This document shows positions 56,531-64,000 of a DNA stretch of 64,000 nt, in pieces. Numbering within the stretch: position 1 is the first letter of the stretch; each line of letters starts with the position of its first letter. Where the stretch lies: contig NZ_JAMXSF010000014.1 in assembly GCF_024124545.1 (NCBI RefSeq), positions 1 through 64,000 on the forward strand, in the 5' to 3' direction. The notes under the pieces were generated by a model. It was not told the origin of the DNA. It saw only the letters and a program-made list of their open reading frames with translations, and did no database searches. This stretch comes from Pseudoalteromonas sp. XMcav2-N (GTDB lineage Bacteria > Pseudomonadota > Gammaproteobacteria > Enterobacterales > Alteromonadaceae). The position numbers and the translations under genes are program-made.

Positions 56531-58924
56531 TCAGAGAAAACTTTTCAGTTGACTTTTAGTGTGGTGGTAGTCCAAGAATAAAACCATTAAAAACATAAAA
56601 GTAACTGCAATTACAAAGCTTGCAACCACTCCGGGCAATGCCATACCGAATAACCAGCACAACGAACAAAGTAACAAAAAAGACACAAAAGCAACTGGTA
56701 TGACCTTGCAGACACGACCAATAAGCTGCTCTGTCATTAATGTGCCCGCCTTTGCACCCAGTTGCCACTTTATTTGCCATACCGGTTTATGCAGCAATGC
56801 CAGATAGCCCAGCAAGCCATACAGGCCTACCCCAACCAGCAAGATCATGAGTGCACTCAATGCACTGCCGGTGTAGGCACTTAACCTGGCAGATTTGCTC
56901 ATAGCACGAGTCTGTCGGGTCATATCGACGACCTGGAACACGCTTTGTGTATTGTCTTGTACGCGTAACAACGCATTCAGATCAGATTTTGCCAGCTTTT
57001 GCCCGGGCACCATCCTGACCACCAGATTGGTGACAAAGAAATTATGTGGCAAATAAACAATGTCCGGGGTGCCCAGCGCGGGAGAGTAAATATCCGCAAC
57101 AATGGCCTGTAGCCTTACCGGGCGCTGATTGCGTGAATACAAGGTGATGCCAACGTCTTCGAGCGTTAGTCCCAGCCTGGTTGCCAAACTCAGGGAGAGG
57201 ATCACGGCCTCAGCAGGCGCGTCCAGGGTGAGTTGCTGTGCGCTGAACTCACTGCCCGCCAGTATATTTTGTCCGACAGTGGCAAAATAACCCTCACCAC
57301 TCCACTGCCCAAAAGCAGTCAACTGCTGCGCAGAGTCGGGGCGAGTCCCTATGGGCTCAACCCAGGACATCTCCAGCGGATGATTCGCAGCAAGGCTCAC
57401 AGCTGCTATCTGAGGCTGAGTTAGCAGTGCCTCAATATTAGCCTCACTAAGCAGACGTCTGGCCCGAGCTTTTTGTTCGCTACGCTCAAAGTCCAGCTGT
57501 TGTAACTGTAGGTGCACCAGGCCATGGTCATCAAACCCCTGGGCGGTATTCATTTGTGTTCCATAATGACTTAACAGCCAGATACTAAAGCACAAGACCA
57601 CAGTCCCTACCGTCAGCTGGCCATTAACCAGCAACACGCTGAGCCAACCAGGCAACTGCCTGACCTGACCTTTGCCTGAGCCGCTGAGCTGCTGCCTCAG
57701 GCCTCGCAAATCGACAAAGAGAAATACACTGCGGACAAACCCCCAGGCCAGGCCTAAAGCCACCAGCCACATAGCCAGATACGCCGACCATGACACATTC
57801 AGCCAGGTAATGCTCCCTAATACGGCATGACCCCAGTATTGCACCAGTGCCAACAATACCGGCGCTAACGCTGTCGCCACCAGGGCAGACAGCGCAAATA
57901 AGACTATGGCATGCATCAGCACCTGACGAAATAAACGAGACTGGCGGGCACCTAGCGCCAAATGCAGCGCCAGTTGTGACTGACGGCTTTTAAAGTCTAA
58001 TAGATATAGAGCGAACAAATTACACAGCGTCACTACAATGACACCGATCGCAGCGCCGAGCAGCCAGCGTCCGGTTTCCTGAAGCGCCCCTTTGAGCTTA
58101 ATCGTGAGCGGACGAAGCGCCAGCGTCAGCTTTGTCTCCCCAAAACCATATTGCTTTGCCAGTTCATTGACCTGAGCGCTGAGTATCTGAGCCTGCTCCT
58201 GCAATGCTGCACTGGCCTGTGGCAAGGTCCGGCCAACCAACATCACATTATTGCGGATCGCCATATGCGCAAAGGGCGTCATATCCGTTGCGGTATGACT
58301 GAAAAAAGGTAAGAACACATCGCTTTGTTGCGCAGCCCGAAAGAGCTCAGGCTGCTGATTGGTTTCAGCGAGGATCCCCACCACCTGAAAACGCCGGTCA
58401 TCGAATTGAAGTATCTGTCCCGTAGCTTGTTGCGTTGACAAATACTCGCGGGCAAAACGGGCACTGACAACGGCCTGGGCGACGCTCTGAGGCTGCTGGC
58501 CTTGTATGGTCGAGGCTGAAAAGTAGTGTCCGCTTTGCAGCGGCATCGTAAATAATGAAAAGTAACCGGGTTCAACCAAAGCCGCTGAAATACGAGGCTG
58601 CTCTGCGTGATTAAGGTACAACATATCGGTGTAAAATACCGGGGAAGACACCTCGAATAAATCCGGCGTCTGGTGCAAGACCCAGGCTGCGGGCGCCGAC
58701 AAAGACGCACTCAACGTGATTTCACCCTGCTCATTAAACAGCGTCCCTTCTACCCAGGCTAGTCGCTCAGGCTCATCATAAGGTAAAGGGCCATGGGCCT
58801 GCCAGGCGACAACTCCGGCGACCAGCAAAGCCGTCATCGCACTGGATAGTAAGGTGACAAAGACCAGGGTCATTCGCCAGCGGTTATACAGTGCCTGCAG
58901 TGCATTCTGAAGATCTAACAACAT
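56531..58924 (-). CDS. ABC transporter permease, MacB/FtsX-like
   Basis: A 797-residue inner-membrane protein with eight or more helices. It has an N-terminal TM and large periplasmic domain (MacB_PCD-like, about 45-275), three helices (about 280-420), a second periplasmic domain (about 450-670) and a C-terminal FtsX helix bundle (about 680-790). This two-FtsX form is typical of long permeases that work with a separate ATPase and HlyD adaptor. It starts 14 bp after the ATPase stop. Substrates may be peptides, lipids or toxins; not determined. Confidence 0.87.
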   Translation of the reverse strand: MLLDLQNALQALYNRWRMTLVFVTLLSSAMTALLVAGVVAWQAHGPLPYDEPERLAWVEGTLFNEQGEITLSASLSAPAAWVLHQTPDLFEVSSPVFYTDMLYLNHAEQPRISAALVEPGYFSLFTMPLQSGHYFSASTIQGQQPQSVAQAVVSARFAREYLSTQQATGQILQFDDRRFQVVGILAETNQQPELFRAAQQSDVFLPFFSHTATDMTPFAHMAIRNNVMLVGRTLPQASAALQEQAQILSAQVNELAKQYGFGETKLTLALRPLTIKLKGALQETGRWLLGAAIGVIVVTLCNLFALYLLDFKSRQSQLALHLALGARQSRLFRQVLMHAIVLFALSALVATALAPVLLALVQYWGHAVLGSITWLNVSWSAYLAMWLVALGLAWGFVRSVFLFVDLRGLRQQLSGSGKGQVRQLPGWLSVLLVNGQLTVGTVVLCFSIWLLSHYGTQMNTAQGFDDHGLVHLQLQQLDFERSEQKARARRLLSEANIEALLTQPQIAAVSLAANHPLEMSWVEPIGTRPDSAQQLTAFGQWSGEGYFATVGQNILAGSEFSAQQLTLDAPAEAVILSLSLATRLGLTLEDVGITLYSRNQRPVRLQAIVADIYSPALGTPDIVYLPHNFFVTNLVVRMVPGQKLAKSDLNALLRVQDNTQSVFQVVDMTRQTRAMSKSARLSAYTGSALSALMILLVGVGLYGLLGYLALLHKPVWQIKWQLGAKAGTLMTEQLIGRVCKVIPVAFVSFLLLCSLCWLFGMALPGVVASFVIAVTFMFLMVLFLDYHHTKSQLKSFL

Positions 58925-58938
58925 CTCGCCGCGCTCCC

Positions 58939-59655
58939 TCAGGCAGTCGCAATATGTGCTGACTCGCGCGTATGGCTGCCACCCACGATTTCACCATCCA
59001 GCAAACGTATCTGCCGGGGCGCCATGTCTGCATATCTGGGATCATGCGTCACCATGCAAATGGTGGTGCCCTGTTGATGTAACTGCGCAATCAGCTGCAT
59101 CACCGCATCACCACTTTTTGAGTCCAGGTTGCCCGTGGGTTCATCGACCAACAAAATACTGGGGTTGGCCACCAATGCACGGGCAATGGCCACCCGCTGC
59201 TGCTGACCACCAGAGAGCTGATCGGGCTTATGAGAAGCACGATGAGACAATCCGACTTTTTCCAGACAAGTGTGCACTGCGTGCTGCACCGCCTCACGCG
59301 ACCTTTTCTCGCTGCTATAACGCAGTGGTAATGCAACATTATCGAATACCGACAACTCATCTATCAGATTAAAAGACTGAAAAATAAACCCGATATGACG
59401 GTTTCTTAACTCTGCACCCTGATCTGCGGTCAAGGTACTCACTTCGGTGCCCTGGATCAGGTATTGCCCGTCACTGGCTTCATCCAGCAAGCCCATGATA
59501 GACAATAAAGTGGATTTACCACACCCCGAAGGGCCTGATATTGAAACGAACTCTCCTTCATCTATCGTCAGGCTCACCTGTCTTAGCGCATGGGTTTGCA
59601 ATTCTTCGGTTTCAAACACTTTGCTGATGTGCTTCATTTCTATTATATGTGTCAT
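58939..59655 (-). CDS. ABC transporter ATP-binding protein, LolD/MacB type
   Basis: The ATPase of the exporter. The 238-residue protein has Walker [10 protein letters not shown] near 37-45, the Q-loop FQSFNL, signature [15 protein letters not shown], Walker [14 protein letters not shown] and the H-loop TH. Its closest type is the mechanotransmission LolD/MacB/FtsE group. I start it at ATG 59655 with GGGGA 6 nt upstream. Middle gene of adaptor-ATPase-permease. Confidence 0.93.
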   Translation of the reverse strand: MTHIIEMKHISKVFETEELQTHALRQVSLTIDEGEFVSISGPSGCGKSTLLSIMGLLDEASDGQYLIQGTEVSTLTADQGAELRNRHIGFIFQSFNLIDELSVFDNVALPLRYSSEKRSREAVQHAVHTCLEKVGLSHRASHKPDQLSGGQQQRVAIARALVANPSILLVDEPTGNLDSKSGDAVMQLIAQLHQQGTTICMVTHDPRYADMAPRQIRLLDGEIVGGSHTRESAHIATA

Positions 59656-59710
59656 ATTTTCCCCGCTGACAAACCGGCACCCCATTGTGCCATATTTGAC
59701 CCTTAAAACC

Positions 59711-60955
59711 TTAATCCAGTGCGACTTGCACACCCTGCTGCGCCAGATTACTCAGATCGGAAATTATCAGACGTTCATCTTTTCCGACCCCCTGTTCAAT
59801 CACCACAAAACGACCAGCCGTTGCGCCAAAACGCACGGTTTTCAGCTCGGTCGAACCATCCTGCGATAATCTGTACATCTGAGCTGTTTGTTGTTCACGC
59901 ACATTTGCCGGACGGCGGATATACAGCGCCTGCTCGAGCTGCGCCACAGTAATGCTTGCATCTATGCTCAGCATCGGCCGGGCTGCTTTCGGCAGCGCCT
60001 GGGGCAACACCACTTCCACCTTGACACTGTTATCAATCACCACAGGATCGATACGACCTACCGTACCATTCACCTGCTGGTCGCGGATCCTCACCGTCAC
60101 TGCCTGACCTGGTGCGACTTTTTGTACCTGGGATTGCGGCACTTGCAGCTCGGCGAGTAAATGCGTCTGGCTGCCAATCAACGCAGTTTCGTCGCCTACA
60201 CTCAATCGCTGACCCACAGCCAGGGGCATACGCTCCAAAATACCCGCAACGGGCGCCGTGATCGTCAGTGCAGCTAACCTAGCACGGCTGCGCACCAGCT
60301 CCTGGCGTCGGATAACAATGCGCTGCGATGCCAGCTGCTGCGCACTGGCATGAAGCTTTTTTAGCTGCTCCAGACGCTGTTGGGCGCTGCGCATTTGACG
60401 GGCGAGATTGGCAACTCGCGACTGAGTCTGGGCAAACGCCAGTTGTGAAATGATCCCTTTTTCAGCCAGTCCCTGCTCAGCCTGCTGCCTTAGCTGGGCA
60501 GTTGCCAGATCCCCGGTTAGTTTATCCAGTAATGTCTGTTCACTGAGAAATTCCCGCTGCTGATTGAGTGTCAGCTGTTGCAGCGCCATATCACTGTCCT
60601 GCAAAGCCTGTTGTGCCTGCGCCACCGCCAATGACAGATCCGGGTTGTCGAGCGTTGCAATAACCTCTCCGACGGATACCGACGCCCCCGCTTTAAGGAG
60701 GATCCGTTTCACCACGGCATCACTGTCGGCAGTGATCAAGTGCTGCTCTGCACTGCGAAGCACACCAAAGCTGTCGACGCCAATCGCCAGCGGTCCATAT
60801 TCCACTGTCGCTATCAGTACTTCGTGACGTCCCAGTCGGGTGATCTGATCGCTGGGGCCGACCAGCCACACACTCACTGCAAAAAAAACGCTCACCAGAG
60901 CCCACTTCCAGCGACGCCAGCGGCTGGTAGGTTTAGGCGGTTTAATTAGATCCAT
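59711..60955 (-). CDS. HlyD/MacA-like periplasmic adaptor of the ABC exporter
   Basis: The 414-residue membrane-fusion protein has one N-terminal membrane segment (about 16-36), lipoyl halves around VKRILLKAGASVSVGEVIATL and TAPVAGILERMPLAVGQRLS, a long coiled coil (about 110-215) and a beta-barrel with PQSQVQKVAPGQAVTVRI. It leads the three-gene exporter unit; its stop is 55 bp before the ATPase start. The RTX-repeat protein gene lies upstream across a terminator. Confidence 0.88.
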   Translation of the reverse strand: MDLIKPPKPTSRWRRWKWALVSVFFAVSVWLVGPSDQITRLGRHEVLIATVEYGPLAIGVDSFGVLRSAEQHLITADSDAVVKRILLKAGASVSVGEVIATLDNPDLSLAVAQAQQALQDSDMALQQLTLNQQREFLSEQTLLDKLTGDLATAQLRQQAEQGLAEKGIISQLAFAQTQSRVANLARQMRSAQQRLEQLKKLHASAQQLASQRIVIRRQELVRSRARLAALTITAPVAGILERMPLAVGQRLSVGDETALIGSQTHLLAELQVPQSQVQKVAPGQAVTVRIRDQQVNGTVGRIDPVVIDNSVKVEVVLPQALPKAARPMLSIDASITVAQLEQALYIRRPANVREQQTAQMYRLSQDGSTELKTVRFGATAGRFVVIEQGVGKDERLIISDLSNLAQQGVQVALD

Positions 60956-61269
60956 ATTTCGCTCCGGATATCTTGATTCTATCCCCCTGGAGCCAATTTC
61001 ATGCCAGAAATTTATCCATTAAATATCAGCACCTTACTGTTTGTGAGAGACGTATTTTGGCAGAACCGGACGGATTTTCCGGAATTGAAACGCAAACCGG
61101 CCAGATGTGGCACAATGAACTGAAACAAGTTGGGCGGGGCGGGAAAGTAAATAGGGAAGTCACGCAGACTTCCCTCGGTCTCGGGCTTAGATGGCCTTGT
61201 CACGGGCCATAAATGATTAAAACCGCTACCTGACGCCTACCCTCAGGTAAGTGTCAGGTAGCGGTGGAT
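60956..61269. other. Intergenic region upstream of the ABC exporter, no gene seen
   Basis: About 310 bp on the minus strand between the RTX-type gene and the adaptor gene. It holds the terminator at 61219-61264 and must contain the exporter promoter. No ORF or repeat I can support; a short open frame (61012-61203) has no ribosome site. Confidence 0.5.
61219..61264 (-). terminator. Terminator of the RTX-repeat protein gene
   Basis: A perfect 11-bp stem CCGCTACCTGA/TCAGGTAGCGG with a 20-nt loop and TTTT on the minus strand, 6 bp after the stop codon. The RTX-type gene and the exporter operon are thus transcribed separately. Confidence 0.75.
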
Positions 61270-63399
61270 TTACTGTAAGTCGTACACACTCTTGCTGCGG
61301 TTGTTCAGCCAGGCTTCAAAGGTCGTTTTGTCTACCAGATCGGCAATTTGACCCTTAAAGGTGCTATAGCCACGCCGTTCATTGAAGTACCTTAATCTGA
61401 GCACTTCTTCATGGCGCGATGACATACCGCGGGCTGCTTTGCGTATTGCGGTGTCTAAATAGCCCGATTTATGATCCGCACTCGACAGATAACCACTGAC
61501 ATCTCGGTCACTCCACTCGTTGTACGCAAAATCTTTGCCGCTGCCGCCGCCACCCGACGGAATTTCATCGCCGCGAACAAACAGAATATCACCACCGCCA
61601 CCACCATTGACGCTGATATCTGAAAAAGTAGAAATGGCCGCTAAAAAGTCTTTGCTACCGCCGCCATTGAGTTCACAATGGCCCCACTCACAGACAATGA
61701 TATCCTGACCGCTGCCACCCCAGGCTTTGGCCCGGTTGCCCCACGACCCGCCGCCGGAATCAACCAGCAGATCGGCCCCTGAGTTACCGTACAAACGGTC
61801 TTTATTACCATCGTTGCCAAAAATAATATCGTCGCCGTTGCCGCCGCTCAGGTTATCACCATCTTTGTTGCCAAACAGCACATCGTTGCCATTACCGCCT
61901 TCGATCCTGTCCGCACCATCGCCATTGGTCCCACTGAGGTTTACTCTGTGTACCACGCCGTCATGATCGGTCTCAATCTCTGAGCCACCGGCAATCCAGT
62001 CGTTGCCATCGCCTGCTTTAATGGTATCTTTACCATCACCGCCAAAGATCAGATCATTGCCGCGTCCGGTATAAATCTTGTCATTACCATTGAGGCCATA
62101 GACGGTCATATCGCGACCAACCCCCGTCGCCAGCAGCGTATCGTTACCATTTGACAACTCAACCTCAACTTCTTCTACGGCGTTACTGAATGCGCAGTGC
62201 TGATAGCCTGCAGTGTAAGCAAACACATACTCATCGTGCTCTTCCACAAATAAAGCAAGATTGCTGTCCATTGCACGTACTTTCCACACGCCATTATTCA
62301 GTTCACTGTCAAAGCTGCCGGTTTGCATATGGCAGTGCTGGTAGGCCGCTGTCAGGCTGGCTGGCATATCACCAGTCGGCGTACACGAGTATTGCTCTAT
62401 ACCACTGATATTGCTTTGAATACTGCCACTGGAGCCTTCGGTCAGGCAATCCATACCTGTGCCACCATCTACTTTCTCGAAGTCGCCATACGTGTAAATG
62501 GTGTCATCGCCTTTACCGGCATAGACATAGTCCACTTTATTACCGGTTAAGATGGTGTCGTTACCATCGCCGCCATACACCAGCTGGTGCCAGTTCAGCG
62601 CTGTACCGTCGTATTCTTCACCGCTATCTGCCAGGTTAACCTGAAAACCATTGTGATTGCTGACATCAAAGGTCTCACAGCTGCCGGCATAATATACGGT
62701 TACCAGGGCATCATCCCCCTCGGCCGTGAGCTTCTCACCATTCACATTGGGTGACACCGCCAGGTAAGTCATATACGGATTAGCAGAGTTATCATCCGCG
62801 ATGCCGATCTTGCTGCGGTCCAGGCCTTCACAGCTTGCTGGTGCGTAGCTGACACAGCTGGTTGCTTCTACATTGGCAATATTACTCTGGATCGCACCTT
62901 CGCTGCCCTGCTCTGCACAGTCTGCCCCTGCACCACCGTCTATACGCTCAAAGTCGCCAAACGAGAAGATCTGATCGTTACCGCCATTGCCGTAAATGTA
63001 GTCTACTTTGTTACCGGTGCGGATCTCGTCGTTCCCTTCACCACCGAATACCTGTTGGTGGAAGTCCAAGTTCATGCCATTGTAGGACTCACCGCTGTCC
63101 GGCAAATTAACGTGTAGTCCGTTGTAGTCGCTACCATCTAGCACTTCACAGCGGCCATTGTACGACACCACAACCGACGACTGGCTGCCGGATACGCTCA
63201 GCGCGGTATCGGCTAGTTTGGGGCTCAAAGCCAGATACGTCATAAATTCATTTTCGACATGCTCACCAACCTCTATTTGAGTCCGGTCCAAACCATTACA
63301 GAAGCTGCCAGGGGCAGCCAGACGTAGCGCCTGAGCATTGTTTGGCATCAGAGTCAGCGAAAGCGCCGCTGCCAGGAGTGCCTTTTGATAAACCACCAT
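61270..63399 (-). CDS. Sec-exported RTX-repeat calcium-binding protein
   Basis: A 709-residue extracellular protein. It has an N-terminal Sec signal peptide (about 1-25, ending AQA), not the C-terminal signal of type I substrates. Two homologous halves (about 33-190 and 195-350), each with a Cys-rich SCEGLDR-type start and SGE-Y-G and GGDGND motifs, precede a long nonapeptide array (GGxGxDxxx; about 415-620) that binds calcium. A basic helical tail ends the protein. I start it at ATG 63399 (GGAG 6 nt upstream) rather than 63411. Its role could be adhesion or a surface layer; unknown. Confidence 0.85.
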   Translation of the reverse strand: MVVYQKALLAAALSLTLMPNNAQALRLAAPGSFCNGLDRTQIEVGEHVENEFMTYLALSPKLADTALSVSGSQSSVVVSYNGRCEVLDGSDYNGLHVNLPDSGESYNGMNLDFHQQVFGGEGNDEIRTGNKVDYIYGNGGNDQIFSFGDFERIDGGAGADCAEQGSEGAIQSNIANVEATSCVSYAPASCEGLDRSKIGIADDNSANPYMTYLAVSPNVNGEKLTAEGDDALVTVYYAGSCETFDVSNHNGFQVNLADSGEEYDGTALNWHQLVYGGDGNDTILTGNKVDYVYAGKGDDTIYTYGDFEKVDGGTGMDCLTEGSSGSIQSNISGIEQYSCTPTGDMPASLTAAYQHCHMQTGSFDSELNNGVWKVRAMDSNLALFVEEHDEYVFAYTAGYQHCAFSNAVEEVEVELSNGNDTLLATGVGRDMTVYGLNGNDKIYTGRGNDLIFGGDGKDTIKAGDGNDWIAGGSEIETDHDGVVHRVNLSGTNGDGADRIEGGNGNDVLFGNKDGDNLSGGNGDDIIFGNDGNKDRLYGNSGADLLVDSGGGSWGNRAKAWGGSGQDIIVCEWGHCELNGGGSKDFLAAISTFSDISVNGGGGGDILFVRGDEIPSGGGGSGKDFAYNEWSDRDVSGYLSSADHKSGYLDTAIRKAARGMSSRHEEVLRLRYFNERRGYSTFKGQIADLVDKTTFEAWLNNRSKSVYDLQ

Positions 63400-64000
63400 G
63401 TTAGTCTCCATGAGTTAAGTAAAGATTTGCGCAAAGAAATCTTGATCATGGAATTTATAAGCCACAATTGTGCAATGACTATGGACTCAGACTGGGTAAT
63501 AAGGATGAGTTTTACTGCCAACAAAGCAGGTAAGAGCACAGACCAGCATACCGTATTGGCTAGATGAAACTGCCTGAATAATACAAACAAGCAAGCCAAA
63601 AGTGAAAAGCCAAATCCAAAAAATGTGACGTTTAATTCACACTGAGCCCCGACATACGGGGAGTTGAAAAAGCTTCATCGTAAAATAACGCACAACAAAA
63701 ATCTGAATCTGTTTACATAATAATATCTATGCACTATGAATGCATTCATAAAGTTTCAATAATGTACCGGCTAATCTGGTAAGGCATTTATCCAGCAAAG
63801 CCTTTATAATTCATGATTTTTACCTATTAACATGCCACTTATACACACTTTCGTTGCGTCGCGATAAAAATTTTCGGGTACAAATCAACCCTTTAACACT
63901 TTACATTTTTTAAACAGCTGTTAAATTACACTGGGTAAAATAATAAGCAACAAAATGTAACTTCACTGTTTTAATATTCATATACGGATGTACAATGAAT
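63400..64000. other. Right-end intergenic stretch, no gene seen
   Basis: About 600 AT-rich bases upstream of the RTX-type gene. They should hold its promoter, but I see no strong sigma70 pair. Short open frames lack ribosome sites. The last bases (GGATG then ATG near 63994) could begin a plus-strand gene outside the window; this cannot be judged. Confidence 0.45.

Overview
The window looks like a chromosome segment of a marine gammaproteobacterium of the order Alteromonadales, most likely Pseudoalteromonas or a close relative. This rests on the gene set (a second EF-G of the Vibrio/Pseudoalteromonas type, GlyGly-CTERM exonuclease, DUF885 and M1 peptidases, TolB-amidohydrolase) and on gene order (tRNA-tufB operon, ubiEJB-tatABCD). 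It is an inference from proteins and synteny, not a database match. No phage, insertion sequence, integrase or CRISPR array was seen.

Layout. 1-730: start of tufB and, upstream on the minus strand, four tRNA genes (Thr-TGT, Tyr-GTA, Gly-TCC, Thr-GGT) behind one strong promoter, as in the enterobacterial thrU-tyrU-glyT-thrT-tufB operon. 807-3503: murB-birA-coaX, overlapping, minus strand. 3634-17011: M1 peptidase, DUF2057 protein, hinT, a LuxR-type regulator next to a hybrid histidine kinase, a TolB-amidohydrolase, and a chemoreceptor with a long poly-HAMP array. 17021-23314: a complete methionine salvage cluster (yafV-type omega-amidase, ybdL-type aminotransferase, mtnB, mtnC, mtnD, mtnA, mtnK). 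Its two divergent promoter regions both hold tandem 8-bp MetJ-like boxes. 23372-26463: DUF885 lipoprotein and a degenerate GGDEF protein. 26608-35137: one long plus-strand run ubiE-ubiJ-ubiB-tatA-tatB-tatC-orf-tatD-GGDEF-hemB. 35278-44306: secreted nuclease, a small membrane protein, EF-G2, a GntP-family permease and two secreted unknowns.

44422-45406 is the most unusual stretch. It holds three tandem, diverged copies of a roughly 320-bp unit with no convincing protein gene. Each copy has a Fur-like operator, a near-consensus sigma70 promoter with exactly 17-bp spacing, about 210-220 nt of transcript with conserved hairpins, a shared core containing ACATTGCTCA (also in the enterobacterial RyhB core), and a Rho-independent terminator. 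I read it as a triplicated iron-responsive RyhB-like small RNA locus.

45436-64000: rbgA/ylqF GTPase, yaeQ, a lipase-like hydrolase, dps with a terminator-bearing leader, a STAS-like protein, oligopeptidase B, an RND efflux pair, a MacAB-like ABC exporter operon (adaptor, ATPase, permease), and a Sec-exported RTX-repeat protein. The last about 600 bases carry no gene that can be supported.
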